NCBI GenBank assembly: GCA_903872565.1
Contig: CAIQLG010000500.1
Span: 1-35,444 of the forward strand
From: an uncultured Lentisphaerota bacterium
GTDB taxonomy: Bacteria; Verrucomicrobiota; Lentisphaeria; Victivallales; GWF2-50-93
Length of the DNA: 35,444 nucleotides
Direction: 5' to 3'
The position numbers and the translations under genes were made by a program. The notes under the pieces were generated by a model that was given only the letters and a program-made list of their open reading frames with translations, made no database searches and was not told where the DNA came from. Every line of letters begins with the position of its first letter. Within the stretch, counting starts at the first letter, position 1. Positions 1 to 9,040 of this stretch are shown piece by piece.

Positions 1-115
1 CGGCGTTGTTTTTTTAAGGAAAGGTACATCCCTTTTTTCCACTTGCAAAAAAGAGCTGACACGCCAGAACTGGAATTAACAGATTGAATTTAAGGTAGTT
101 ACACAGAATACAGAA

Positions 116-1222
116 TTAGGGCGGATCAGGAAGTCTGAAGGTAGAAGAGAGAATGTGCTTAAACAAATAGGCTGTGCTTGCAATACCCAGTGCGTGCCTC
201 ATCGCTTGCGAGTATCGGGCGAAAAGCGAATTTGTGTAGGTGTGCCCTATGACGTTCTCGTTGTTCATGGGAATGCCGATGGGAATCAGCCAGACATCTT
301 CATCAAGTTTCACCGTCGCCTTAATAAATGTATGAAAGTCCTCGCCCACCGAGTCATGATCTACATCCCAATATCCCATCTCATCAAGCATCTTGAGCGA
401 CAGACTGTAGTTTGAGATGGGAAAGCCAAGCTTGCTATTCGAGAAAATATTAGCTGCCCCCGCCAGGGACCACAGATCGTCCACCGCACGGACGAAACAA
501 GGAACCTTGCCTCTGTTGATTTCGAAGAACGCAGGAGCCGCAAAAATGACGGAATGCGGATTAGCGACTGCCGTCGCCTTTCGCTCCAGCTCATAAAAGT
601 AATACTCATTGATCAGTGTATCGCAATCAATCACGGTAACCATGGTGCCAGAGAAGTACCATTCGTCTTGGGAGGCGGCGTACGAGCGAACGGCATGGTT
701 GACGTTCGCCGCCTTTCCAGGACATTCCTGCGGAGCGATTGCATGAACGGATTTTATGAGGCCGAGAAATCTATCCGCCAATGCGTCATGAATGTGTCGG
801 AATTTCTCTTCATGGTTGATGTCGGCCTTTTCGTGAGCACAGAGAATGACGTAGTTGCTTGCTGACGATCTATGAAGCGAAAGCGAACGAACGGTGCTTT
901 CGATTGTTTCTAGTGTCTCTTTGTAGATTGGTACTACGATCACATGACGCCACTTTAGCCCGGATAGCCCGGAGTCCGCGCCAGGGCAAAAGTATCTCTT
1001 GATTGTCATTGGGATCTGATAGGCAAGACGCAGCATGCTGGCGGCTCGTAGCAACATGAATAGGCAGCCTGTCGACATGATCAGCAAGACCAAGTTACTG
1101 AGGTCGAGATGTAAGACGGGGGCAATGAGCAGCAGCAAGATCAGAGAAAACAGCACGAAAGACAAGAAGAACTTGTGGATGGCAATATCCTTATTATTTA
1201 TGGGATTTTCAATTTTTACCAT
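116..1222 (-). CDS. Membrane-anchored family 2 glycosyltransferase
   Basis: Probably a processive-type inverting glycosyltransferase acting on a nucleotide sugar at the inner membrane. Two hydrophobic segments lie at about residues 17-36 and 41-60. A GT-A domain starts near HVIVVPIYKE (about 93-102). The metal-binding DCD is at 199-201 and the catalytic-base GED at 293-295. An R..QAMRH stretch near 330-340 sits where related synthases carry Q..RW. The protein ends about 25 residues after this, so the usual C-terminal membrane helices of cellulose/hyaluronan-synthase relatives are missing. It may be a shorter subfamily or truncated. The ATG at 1222 was chosen over the TTG at 1231; neither has a clear Shine-Dalgarno. 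A strong Fur-like palindrome lies about 70 nt upstream. The substrate cannot be told. Confidence 0.8.
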   Translation of the reverse strand: MVKIENPINNKDIAIHKFFLSFVLFSLILLLLIAPVLHLDLSNLVLLIMSTGCLFMLLRAASMLRLAYQIPMTIKRYFCPGADSGLSGLKWRHVIVVPIYKETLETIESTVRSLSLHRSSASNYVILCAHEKADINHEEKFRHIHDALADRFLGLIKSVHAIAPQECPGKAANVNHAVRSYAASQDEWYFSGTMVTVIDCDTLINEYYFYELERKATAVANPHSVIFAAPAFFEINRGKVPCFVRAVDDLWSLAGAANIFSNSKLGFPISNYSLSLKMLDEMGYWDVDHDSVGEDFHTFIKATVKLDEDVWLIPIGIPMNNENVIGHTYTNSLFARYSQAMRHALGIASTAYLFKHILSSTFRLPDPP

Positions 1223-1290
1223 GGAGAACAATAAGCCGGGAGAATTGAAGATTCAATAGGAAAACACTGAAAATTAAACTGAAAATCCTG

Positions 1291-1309
1291 GCTAATGATA
1301 ATCGTTATC
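1291..1309. promoter_or_regulatory. Fur-box-like operator
   Basis: The 19-nt site GCTAATGATAATCGTTATC matches the classical Fur consensus GATAATGATAATCATTATC at 17 of 19 positions, differing only at positions 2 and 14. It lies between the stop of the radical SAM gene and the start of the glycosyltransferase gene, 69 nt upstream of that gene's ATG, so it is placed to control it. Iron regulation is inferred; no Fur gene is in the window. Confidence 0.6.
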
Positions 1310-1336
1310 CTGAATCCGTGACGGCCTTATTGATCG

Positions 1337-2665
1337 TCACTTCTTCTTGGTCCCAGAACATTTACGCCGTTTTTTCAGCACTTCGGCTATTTTGTGTCTG
1401 ACACTCATTTTTATGTACATAAGAAAGAGGGATCGCTCTTTAAAAACCCATATTCTAAAAAGTCTGAACATATAGGATATATTGAAAAAGGCATCCAGAA
1501 TCTCTTTTCTTGCAGCAATAGCCTCTTCTTTGGTAAAATACTTAAATTTAATGGAAGGTATATCCTTCCTGACCTCATCCCAGTTGTGACTTGCCCTTCC
1601 TTCTTTTTCAAGGCTCTTGAAGAATGGTGTTCCTGGCCAGGCAGTAGCAAAAAAAACCCTAGGAAAATCAGCTTTTGCTTTTTTCAATTCACCAATGAGT
1701 TTTTTGGGATAATCTTTAGTGTGTGTATCCAGTCCAATAATCGTAGATGCAATAACTGCAAGATTATGTTTGTGCAGGTTGCTGATCGTTTGTGTATAAT
1801 CAAGGCCTATGTTGTGATCTTTCCTGATGAGTTTAAGTCCATCATCGCCAATAGATTCAAACCCAATAAATACCGCACGGCATCCCGCACGGTACATGAG
1901 ATCCATTAGTTCAGGTTGGGAGGCAAGAGTTGTGGTCGACTGGCATCCCCATAAGAATTTGTAATTTTTCCGTATCATCTTTTCGAGGAGAATCTTCCTG
2001 TCCTCAAAATCACTTCCTGAATAGCCGATAAAATTCTCGTCAGTAACGATGATGAGATCTTTATTTTTCAAGTTATCCATATCCTCTAAAATTGAGACAT
2101 GGGGAATAGTACGATATTTTCTTTGCTTGAATACTGTCAGATAGCAAAATGTGCAACTGTATGGACAGCCTCTTGATGTGAGCAAGGAAGGATACTGATA
2201 ATTTGGATGGCACATTTCCCGTTTAGGAGTCCCTAAATCGTCAAGCGGAACATCCATAGGTCCAAAATAGATCTTCTTCATGGTGCCTTTTTCAAAATCT
2301 TTCAGGAATTCCCTCCATGGTCTCTCCCCTTCACCCTGGCAAACGCTGTCATAATGCAGTAACGCTTCATCTGGCAGGGCAGTAACATGTGCTCCACCAA
2401 TAATTGTTTTGATTCCGCGTTTTTTTAACCGGTCTCCAAGTTCATATGCACGCGTTATCCCGGGTGTGATAGCTGAAACCGCTACGATATCTGCAACTAC
2501 TGAATCCGGATTGAAATTTTCCCCGACATATTCATCATAAAGTGTAATGGCGTAATTGTCAGGTGTGTGCCTTGCAAGATAGCCAAGTGCAAGAGGGCTA
2601 TAGAGAAGTTCTTCCCCCATCGTCTCCTTGACCCTTGATGGATATACCATCGCAATTCTTGTCAT
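1337..2665 (-). CDS. B12-binding domain radical SAM protein
   Basis: Likely a cobalamin-dependent radical SAM enzyme (methyltransferase or ring-modifying class). The N-terminal part (about 1-130) has the alternating beta/alpha pattern of a B12-binding domain, with IIGGAHVTALPDEA at about 88-101. The radical SAM core follows, with CxxxCxxC at Cys167, Cys171 and Cys174 (RGCPYSCTFCY) for the 4Fe-4S cluster. A GFES motif and a TIIGLD strand lie later in the barrel. At 442 aa the length fits the family. The ATG start has an AGGA-type ribosome site about 8 nt upstream. The substrate is unknown. Neighbours suggest lipid, glycan or cell-envelope metabolism, but that is only context. A second, distinct member lies at 15358-16827. 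Confidence 0.9.
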   Translation of the reverse strand: MTRIAMVYPSRVKETMGEELLYSPLALGYLARHTPDNYAITLYDEYVGENFNPDSVVADIVAVSAITPGITRAYELGDRLKKRGIKTIIGGAHVTALPDEALLHYDSVCQGEGERPWREFLKDFEKGTMKKIYFGPMDVPLDDLGTPKREMCHPNYQYPSLLTSRGCPYSCTFCYLTVFKQRKYRTIPHVSILEDMDNLKNKDLIIVTDENFIGYSGSDFEDRKILLEKMIRKNYKFLWGCQSTTTLASQPELMDLMYRAGCRAVFIGFESIGDDGLKLIRKDHNIGLDYTQTISNLHKHNLAVIASTIIGLDTHTKDYPKKLIGELKKAKADFPRVFFATAWPGTPFFKSLEKEGRASHNWDEVRKDIPSIKFKYFTKEEAIAARKEILDAFFNISYMFRLFRIWVFKERSLFLMYIKMSVRHKIAEVLKKRRKCSGTKKK

Positions 2666-2840
2666 ATCACTTTCCTGGGATAATCTGAAATCCTACTTCT
2701 TTAGTCTTTATCTTATTAGTAAATATTCACTAAACTATGTACGAAATTAACCTTCCCTAATAAATTTACAATGAAACCTTGGAAGGATGATTCCCGCATA
2801 GATTTCACCGACATTTCGGCTTTAAGATTTTAATTTGGCA

Positions 2841-3854
2841 TTAAATCCATCCATTTTGGATGTACCAGTCGAATGTAGAACGTAGTCCGGCCTCAATTTC
2901 CCAAGCTGGCTTGAAATCTAGTTCCCTTTTTGCCTTGGAATTGTTGCATAGCCAGTTTCCTCCACATATGTCCTGAGCTTTTTGACTGTTGAAAAATGGA
3001 ATTTTTTCCCTTCTTGCAGAGGCGATTTCCAAAAAAAATGCCGCAAGACTGAAAAGAGAGGTCGGCAATGGCACTCGAAAACAGTGGTGTCCATAAAAAT
3101 CTGCCAGAATTGAGGCCAGTTCGCTGTGCCGTATCCTTCCCTCTCCTGAAATGTTGTAAATCGAGCCCGACGGGACTGCGCTCACGGTGGCCTTCAAGAT
3201 CGCGTCAACAAGATCCTCGACGTGTACCAGGCTGATCTGGAAGTCGCCTAACGGATAGAAGGCAATGCCCAAGCGCATAATTCTGAAAAGTTCCAAAAAC
3301 GCCAGATCCCCCGGTCCATAGACTGCGCAGGGGCACAAGATCACCAGTGGCATTTTTCCCGCAAATTCGAGAACTGCCTTTTCACCTTCTAGTTTGCTTC
3401 TGGCATAGCATCCCACAGGAGAAGCCTGGGCATTTTCATCCAGGGGCTCGCCATCCTTGGAAGGCCCTCTGGCGGCCAGGGAACTGATATGGATGAACCT
3501 TTGGAAATGTGCACCTCTGTCCCTTTCGACTGATTTCACTATTTTTTTTGTAAATTCCACATTGCCCTTAAAAAACTCGCCTTCGCTCCTGGCGCGGACA
3601 ACTCCGGCAAGATTGAAAAACACGGAGGCTCCATCCAACGCATCCCTTAGATCCGGATAATCTTTATCGCCAATCATAAGGGATTCAAGAGAAGAATTTG
3701 ACAATTCGCTTTTCGCATTCTCCCGTGGCGAGTTCCGGCGCAAGAGCCGCCTGACCTTCCAGCCTCGGGAAAGAAGGGCTCTCACGAGGTGTTGGCCGAC
3801 AAATCCCGGGCTGCCTGTCACGCAGGCAATTTTACCTGTGCAATTATCTTCCAT
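2841..3854 (-). CDS. NAD-dependent epimerase/dehydratase (extended SDR)
   Basis: An extended short-chain dehydrogenase/reductase acting on a nucleotide sugar, or a 3-beta-hydroxysteroid-dehydrogenase-like substrate. The Rossmann motif TGSPGFVG is at 13-20. An NLAG strand is near 81-84, a serine in HISSLAARG near 122-130, and the catalytic YxxxK is Tyr150/Lys154 (YARSK). The C-terminal half carries the HVEDLVDA motif typical of this superfamily. At 337 aa it is full length. The sequence resembles hopanoid-associated or dihydroflavonol-reductase-like epimerases more than GalE or RmlB, but the substrate is not determined. No clear ribosome site precedes the ATG. It lies 42 nt downstream of the M28 peptidase gene on the same strand, so co-transcription is likely. 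Confidence 0.87.
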   Translation of the reverse strand: MEDNCTGKIACVTGSPGFVGQHLVRALLSRGWKVRRLLRRNSPRENAKSELSNSSLESLMIGDKDYPDLRDALDGASVFFNLAGVVRARSEGEFFKGNVEFTKKIVKSVERDRGAHFQRFIHISSLAARGPSKDGEPLDENAQASPVGCYARSKLEGEKAVLEFAGKMPLVILCPCAVYGPGDLAFLELFRIMRLGIAFYPLGDFQISLVHVEDLVDAILKATVSAVPSGSIYNISGEGRIRHSELASILADFYGHHCFRVPLPTSLFSLAAFFLEIASARREKIPFFNSQKAQDICGGNWLCNNSKAKRELDFKPAWEIEAGLRSTFDWYIQNGWI

Positions 3855-3896
3855 TTTTATTCAAATTCGTTTAGTATTTTGTGTCCATGGATTTTT

Positions 3897-4961
3897 TCAT
3901 ATTTCTGCAAGTTTCTCGACCACTATGCAGATGCCTTTCACGACCATCGTCATCCTCTCGAAGTCAATTTTGTCTGCGGTGTCTTTACCCGTGTGATAAT
4001 ATGGATATCTGAAAGGAGCCGTATCAGTGATCATTAGCCCCGGATAACCGGCCTTCCAGAACGACCAGTGATCCGACCAGCCTGCTCCCGGCACAACAGA
4101 AGGAAGCGCAGCACCCTCGCATGGAAACTTCACATTCTCCCTGAAAATCGAGACACAGCGCTTTACCAGACTTCTTGACGATGTGTTCCCAACAAATGCT
4201 ATGAAATTACCTGTGGAAGGATAAAAATAACTGAACGGGAACGGATACTTCTGGCTCCCCTCGTCGTCTGAGTAATATCCGATTGTCTCAGTTGTCAGCA
4301 TTCCGACAATATTCTCGTTTTTCTCCCGGCATGACTTCGCATAGACATAGCTTCCCATAGAACTTGTCCAGAAATATGGTGGTTCCTCGTTTGCAAATGC
4401 CACGAATCTGATTGTCCTGCCAGGACTTTTATTTGAAAAATATTCCGCAAGTGCCAGTACCGCCGCAACACCTGAAGCATTATCATTTGCTGCGGGACAT
4501 TTTTCAGAATCCACCGAGTCGTAATGTGCGCCAACAACTATGATTTCATCGGGCTTCACCGTTCCTTTTTTCTCGGCTATCACATTCTTGTAGATGTTTT
4601 CGTCTTTCGAGGGTGAGCCGCGAAGCTCGCTCATCACGCCGGGGTCGGCCTTGTATTCCTGTATTACTGCTTCGTATCCCATATCCTCAAATGATTTTTT
4701 GATGAAACCTACAGATTTATCCATTCCTTCAATGTTGAAGAGATTTCTCTGCCCTATCGTATCAGACAGAAATTTAACATCCTTTTCAAGTCTATCTTTA
4801 AGAATGGAATCTTCCGCTTCAAGCGGAGGCAGGGGGCCGGAATATGATTTTCTTGGCATCGAAATGCACATGCAACCTTCCATAACAACAAACAAGATGA
4901 ATAAAGATAGCATTATTCCCGCATTTCGAATCCCTTTTCTAGTGTAAATCTCGAATTTCAC
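3897..4961 (-). CDS. M28 family zinc aminopeptidase, putative lipoprotein
   Basis: A predicted di-zinc exopeptidase outside the cytoplasm. A basic N-terminus and hydrophobic stretch (residues 15-29) end in MEGC, an imperfect lipobox with Cys30. Metal and catalytic residues are visible: His146 and Asp148 in GAHYDS, Asp160 in NDNASG, Glu192/Glu193 in NEEPP, Glu225 in TTETIG, and His323 in YHTGKDT. All the expected M28 residues are therefore present and the enzyme should be active. The start is GTG at 4961, preceded by GGGGA; a later ATG at residue 17 would shorten the signal sequence. A perfect TATAAT lies on the minus strand at 4983-4978, a possible -10 with a very short leader, but no -35 is recognisable. 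Confidence 0.9.
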   Translation of the reverse strand: MKFEIYTRKGIRNAGIMLSLFILFVVMEGCMCISMPRKSYSGPLPPLEAEDSILKDRLEKDVKFLSDTIGQRNLFNIEGMDKSVGFIKKSFEDMGYEAVIQEYKADPGVMSELRGSPSKDENIYKNVIAEKKGTVKPDEIIVVGAHYDSVDSEKCPAANDNASGVAAVLALAEYFSNKSPGRTIRFVAFANEEPPYFWTSSMGSYVYAKSCREKNENIVGMLTTETIGYYSDDEGSQKYPFPFSYFYPSTGNFIAFVGNTSSRSLVKRCVSIFRENVKFPCEGAALPSVVPGAGWSDHWSFWKAGYPGLMITDTAPFRYPYYHTGKDTADKIDFERMTMVVKGICIVVEKLAEI

Positions 4962-5081
4962 TTTTCCCCTTTGCCAAATTATATATAAACTAGGGATTAC
5001 GGCCGGGAAATCTGGACGAAAATTCCCCCAGGGGTGGGATTTTAAGACATTATTATTTTCAGCGGATCAGGAGTTATGAAT

Positions 5082-5999
5082 TTATTTTTCGAAAAGTTCC
5101 TCGTCAAATCTGTCTTTGTTCTGAGCCCACCAGTCTTTGGCTTCCTCATAATTCTCGAAATCTTCCGATACAAAGAAGTTTATGATGGAGACGACCTCCG
5201 CCTTGAATTCTTCGTCATTGTCCTGAAGCGCCCCGATGAGCATTTCCATCGTCTTGTGTGATGGGGTATCGATCGCAAGGTCTGGAACTCTTTCCTTGAC
5301 ATCCGGGAATTTAGAATTGATAGCTTCTCCCAGTATCGCCTCCTTCGTGCCGGAATCTCTGTCAGCCAGGACAAAAAATACTGCGTCCCTGACATCTTCC
5401 GAACCATCGCCGATGCCTTTGACTAGGAGGTTGGTGGCCTCGGGGGAGTCAACATTGTCTAGGGAGTTCACTGCGATCAGCCTGACTTCCTCGTTCTTGT
5501 CGTCGAGTGCCTTTGCAACGGCGGGGATTATGGCGCTGCTGTCAAAATCCTCTAATAGCTGAGCGGCGGCGATTCTGACATCGTCGTCGGGATCGTCAAG
5601 TGCCTTATAGACAAGATCCAGAATTTTCTTGTTTGAGATGAGAGCGAGGCTGTCGAGTATTTCAATCTTTCCATCTGGATCGTTTGTGCTTGTGTATCTT
5701 TTTAGTGCGTCATTTACTTCCTGATCAACTTGAGCGGCATCCATTTCCTTGACAGGCTTGGTTCCATGTTTTTTGCTGTTCCTGAGGGTTCCTTTTGCTG
5801 ACTGGTCTGTCTTTGCTACATTCGCAGTATTTTCAGTTTTGGTGACTTTTGTTCTGGGCACTTTTGCATTTGTATTCTCTTTCCCAGAGACCGGTTTCTC
5901 AGCATTTGGTTTTTTGAGTTCTTTAACTACGATTCCAGCCACGATGAGGAGCGTTCCCACTGCTATGAGGCCGTATAGCCACAGAAAATTCTTTTTCAT
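5082..5999 (-). CDS. Membrane-anchored HEAT-repeat protein
   Basis: A single N-terminal transmembrane helix (about residues 5-25) is followed by a charged, Lys/Thr/Asn-rich linker to about residue 85. The rest is about five HEAT-like repeats built on units such as DDVRIAAAQLLEDF, EEVRLIAVNSLDNV and EDVRDAVFFVLADR. Such repeats form an alpha-solenoid used for protein-protein contacts. The C-terminus ends with a WW-containing helix (DWWAQNKDRF). The start is supported by AAGGA 9 nt before the ATG. The gene lies 28 nt downstream of the FAD oxidoreductase gene and is probably translated from the same transcript. The solenoid most likely faces the periplasm. No enzymatic motif is seen and the specific role is unknown. 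Confidence 0.82.
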   Translation of the reverse strand: MKKNFLWLYGLIAVGTLLIVAGIVVKELKKPNAEKPVSGKENTNAKVPRTKVTKTENTANVAKTDQSAKGTLRNSKKHGTKPVKEMDAAQVDQEVNDALKRYTSTNDPDGKIEILDSLALISNKKILDLVYKALDDPDDDVRIAAAQLLEDFDSSAIIPAVAKALDDKNEEVRLIAVNSLDNVDSPEATNLLVKGIGDGSEDVRDAVFFVLADRDSGTKEAILGEAINSKFPDVKERVPDLAIDTPSHKTMEMLIGALQDNDEEFKAEVVSIINFFVSEDFENYEEAKDWWAQNKDRFDEELFEK

Positions 6000-6027
6000 T
6001 ACATCGATCCTTGTTTATTATTATAAT

Positions 6028-7482
6028 TCAATTTATGTTTAAAAGATATTTTTCGGTGCTGTTTGCCGTTATTACTCCATAGTTGGCTGCTCCGAGCCAT
6101 CCGGACATAATTATCCCAACCGAACCCGTGTGATATAGACCCTTGATTTGTTGCGAAAGTTCCATGCTAATCTGCAAACCTTCAAATTTTGTCCCAAAGG
6201 ATGCCCCTTTGCGATGTAGTGTGTACCGCTCGAAGGTTTTTGGAGTGGCCGCCTCAGTGTAGTCAATTTTAGCCTCAATTCCGGGGATATACTTGTCTAA
6301 AACCCGGAGAGTGTCAATTATGAGATTCTTCTTCGCTTCATCATATTTTGTTTTTTGCATGTTTGCCCAGTCCTCATAACGGGCATTCATCGAGGCTACA
6401 ACTGTGTAGTCGTCGCTTCCCGGGCGAATTTCCGGATAATATACTGAAAAAGTTCTGCTTGTCACATTATTTGAGACGATTGCCTCGGGCGAGAATACCG
6501 GATGTTCTGAAGTGAAAAGGAGGTCTCCTATGAAATCGAATTTTTCGCCTTTTTTCAGCCCTATATAGACTTGGCAGCTGCTGTTGTTCAGCCTGACTTT
6601 TTCAGTTTTTTCGATGAAATCGGGGGAAAAGTGCTCTTTCCCGGCCCAGTCGAACACTGTGCTCATGAGATTTCCGTTGGAAATTAGCGCGTTGCACCTG
6701 ATTTCCCTGCCGTTTATGATTGCGCCTGTGATCTTGCCGTCCCTTATAACTGCCCTGGTTATTTCCGCCCGGGTCGCGATGTCGGCCTTGTTTGCGCATA
6801 ATTCCTTCCGCATCATATCAAGCATTAGATCGGTACCCCCGAGAAATGTGAAGACCCCCTTGTTCATAAAATTTGAAAATACTATGCCATATGTTATCGC
6901 AGGTTCGTCGAGGGTTGAGCCGTTGGCGTATGTTATCGGTTCCATCAGAAGGCGCACAACATCGTTCCTACCTGGGAAATACTTGTCGAAGAGCTCCCTG
7001 TTGGTCATGGTGGAGTTGTCATAGTAGTTCATGCTGTCAAGTTCTTTGTAGAATGCGTCCACGGTCTCTTTTTCCACCCCGAATTTGGTTACGAGAATTC
7101 TGGTGAAGTCCTCTTTGGTGAAACTTGTGTCCAGGGAGAACTGCGGGTTGTCGAACCGGACGCTTTTGACCTGGATTATTCTGTCGGCCATCTCTTTCGA
7201 CCAGTATTTCCTCAGGGTTTTCTTCATCCCGGATGGGAAGCCGTGCAATGCAACATCGAAGATGTGATTTTTCCTTCTGAACCAGGTCGCGAGCCCGCCT
7301 AGCTGGCTATGATGTTCGGCCAGCAGAACTTTGAGGCCGTTTCTGGCAAGGATGTTGGCTGCAGTAAGACCTCCTAGGCCTCCTCCGCCCACGATCACAT
7401 CGTAAAATGGACTCAACTTGTCTGCAGTATCTGTCATATTATTTTTTCTTAATGCTTTAATGCACTTGTCGTTTGAAGCCAT
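6028..7482 (-). CDS. FAD-dependent oxidoreductase, CrtI/phytoene desaturase-like
   Basis: A flavin amine-oxidase/CrtI-type enzyme, probably acting on an isoprenoid or other lipid. The dinucleotide-binding motif is [18 protein letters not shown], about 15-20 residues after the probable start, followed by the conserved acidic residue and GG of AEHHSQLGG. The C-terminal FAD-contacting motif is visible in GLYHTGSVG and GWLGAANYG. At about 485 aa it matches CrtI and retinol-saturase-like proteins. Three starts are possible: TTG 7488, ATG 7482 and ATG 7437. The last gives the family's usual short lead-in, and none has a well-spaced ribosome site. It is adjacent to the HEAT-repeat gene. There are no other carotenoid genes in the window, so a carotenoid role is not supported by context. 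Confidence 0.87.
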   Translation of the reverse strand: MASNDKCIKALRKNNMTDTADKLSPFYDVIVGGGGLGGLTAANILARNGLKVLLAEHHSQLGGLATWFRRKNHIFDVALHGFPSGMKKTLRKYWSKEMADRIIQVKSVRFDNPQFSLDTSFTKEDFTRILVTKFGVEKETVDAFYKELDSMNYYDNSTMTNRELFDKYFPGRNDVVRLLMEPITYANGSTLDEPAITYGIVFSNFMNKGVFTFLGGTDLMLDMMRKELCANKADIATRAEITRAVIRDGKITGAIINGREIRCNALISNGNLMSTVFDWAGKEHFSPDFIEKTEKVRLNNSSCQVYIGLKKGEKFDFIGDLLFTSEHPVFSPEAIVSNNVTSRTFSVYYPEIRPGSDDYTVVASMNARYEDWANMQKTKYDEAKKNLIIDTLRVLDKYIPGIEAKIDYTEAATPKTFERYTLHRKGASFGTKFEGLQISMELSQQIKGLYHTGSVGIIMSGWLGAANYGVITANSTEKYLLNIN

Positions 7483-7568
7483 CTCCAAAAGTCAGAGTAC
7501 CAGAAAAAAACTTTGACGCTTTGATACTATGACACATTGACACTTCGGTTGTGGATTGCTGCCTTAAT

Positions 7569-8756
7569 TTATTTCCCACGGCCCTTCAGATAATCGAAGA
7601 TTATAGAACTCACCGTGTTGCAGTTCATCTTGACGATCCCCATTTCTCTCTGAGCGCTTTCTACCGAGTCAGATGCATGTGCGGTGTTGACCATTATGTC
7701 CTGTCCAAATTCCTTTCTGACCGTGCCGGACGGTGCTTTTGTGGGATCAGTTGGGCCGAGGACATCGCGGATCTTCTTGACCGCGTTCTTGCCTTCATAT
7801 ACGAGAATCATGCATTTTGCAACTCCTGGCTTAGAGTAATCCTCGGGGGGGCATTCGTCCGGGCGTTTTCCCGACATGAAGCCGACAATCTGGTTGAACT
7901 GGTCATCGGCATACTGGACTCCGACTATGCCAGTGAGTTCATTCGCGCTGTTGGCTGGGAGTTTGATTTTAAGTTCTCTCTCGAGTATTTCCTTAGCCTT
8001 TTCACCCATTCTTGGTGCGAGTTTCTCTCTGAGCACATCCTTGACCGGACCATAGAACTCAAGGGCATCCTTTATTGGCATCTCAAATATCTTGCATCCG
8101 ATTATTCTGAGCCCTGCGCGGCTGAATATGTCTATGATATTCCCCGGCTTCGAGCTCGGATAACGCCAGTTGTCAGGCTTTATTATTGTGAGCGTCCTCT
8201 CGATGTCCTGGTTGTCATCGTATTGCAGGTGCTCCACAAGGTTTGGCTGGGAGCCTGCGAATTTCGCAAACATTTCAAGTCTCTCGAGTGAATATTCGTA
8301 GTCCGGAGGCGTAAGTACCGCAGGCTCGAAATATCTCACATCTCCATTTTCATCTAGAAGCAAGTCAGCATAAGTGTCCCTTACTGTTTCACCTGTGATC
8401 TTAGAATCCCTTGTCTTGGCGTCCGGGTGTATGCCTCCTACGATCGAATAGACTTTCTTGCAGGCATTTTCGCCTTTGAAAAGAAGCATCATAACCCGCC
8501 GTCTGACATTGTTCACCGGCGAGAAACTTGCAATGATATAATTCCTTAGCATTGTGGCTGATTCTTTGTCGCGCCTTCCGATTGTCTCATAAACCGAGTC
8601 TGCATATTCCTTGGTGAGTTCGGCGGTTGGCGAGAATATCTGAGCGCCGACGAGTTCGAGATCGGTTCTGGAGAGAAGCCTTGCCATCACACCTCCCGTC
8701 CTGGATTTCAGAATAGTGTAGGGTGTAATGAGCACATAAGTAAGTTCGACAGCCAT
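7569..8756 (-). CDS. ndk: Tandem-domain nucleoside diphosphate kinase
   Basis: Transfers the gamma-phosphate of ATP to NDPs. Two NDK-like domains are fused. The C-terminal domain (about 185-395) is canonical in its key parts: ERTLTIIKPD with Lys193, EGKNAVKKIRDVLGPTDP, the SGTVR arginine, and the catalytic histidine His360 in NTAHASDS. It also carries about 40-50 extra residues between about 235 and 290. The N-terminal domain (about 1-145) has the same order of elements (FKGENACKKVYSIVGG, then GETVRDTYAD). However, KPD is replaced by TPY and there is no histidine in the catalytic position, so it should be inactive and structural or regulatory. GAGGA lies 6 nt before the ATG. Single-domain bacterial NDKs are about 140 aa, so this is an unusual architecture. 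Confidence 0.88.
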   Translation of the reverse strand: MAVELTYVLITPYTILKSRTGGVMARLLSRTDLELVGAQIFSPTAELTKEYADSVYETIGRRDKESATMLRNYIIASFSPVNNVRRRVMMLLFKGENACKKVYSIVGGIHPDAKTRDSKITGETVRDTYADLLLDENGDVRYFEPAVLTPPDYEYSLERLEMFAKFAGSQPNLVEHLQYDDNQDIERTLTIIKPDNWRYPSSKPGNIIDIFSRAGLRIIGCKIFEMPIKDALEFYGPVKDVLREKLAPRMGEKAKEILERELKIKLPANSANELTGIVGVQYADDQFNQIVGFMSGKRPDECPPEDYSKPGVAKCMILVYEGKNAVKKIRDVLGPTDPTKAPSGTVRKEFGQDIMVNTAHASDSVESAQREMGIVKMNCNTVSSIIFDYLKGRGK

Positions 8757-8913
8757 ATTTTCCTCGTATTTTGATTGTTTCGATCAATTCCAGATTGAAC
8801 CTGAAACAGTATTATTGATTTGTATTTTTTCAAGCTCTGGATGGCGGAAAGTCGCTGGAAATAGGATAAATTAGATGGTATAATTCAGACATGATGCGTC
8901 AGAGTTTGTTGAT

Positions 8914-8969
8914 GGAGGGCCACGCTTCGTCGTGGCCATATAGGCGGACGCGACGGAGCGCGTCCTTCC
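8914..8969. repeat. REP-like double-hairpin palindromic element
   Basis: Two GC-rich hairpins stand side by side: stem GGCCACG/CGTGGCC (8918-8924 with 8931-8937, 6-nt loop) and stem GGACGCG/CGCGTCC (8946-8952 with 8959-8965, 6-nt loop). A short outer pairing (8914-8917 with 8966-8969) joins them. The element sits in the 284-nt space between the divergent NDK and CPBP genes and is much more GC-rich than its surroundings. This is the structure of a REP/BIME element. No RAYT transposase is in the window. The rest of the gap holds nothing I recognise. Confidence 0.7.
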
Positions 8970-9040
8970 AATAACTCCAATTTCAAATAAAGACTTGAAG
9001 TATTACATTCTGACTCAGAATTATAACATTTGCATTTATT

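Noticed and set aside
5024-5045. Possible terminator after the HEAT-repeat gene (C-rich/G-rich arms with AAAAT/ATTTT)
   Set aside because: Pairing is short and bulged, and the T run is part of the stem; too weak to list.
7551-8291. 246-codon plus-strand frame opposite the NDK gene
   Set aside because: Antisense to a well-supported kinase; cysteine-rich and unstructured in appearance, typical of a shadow frame.
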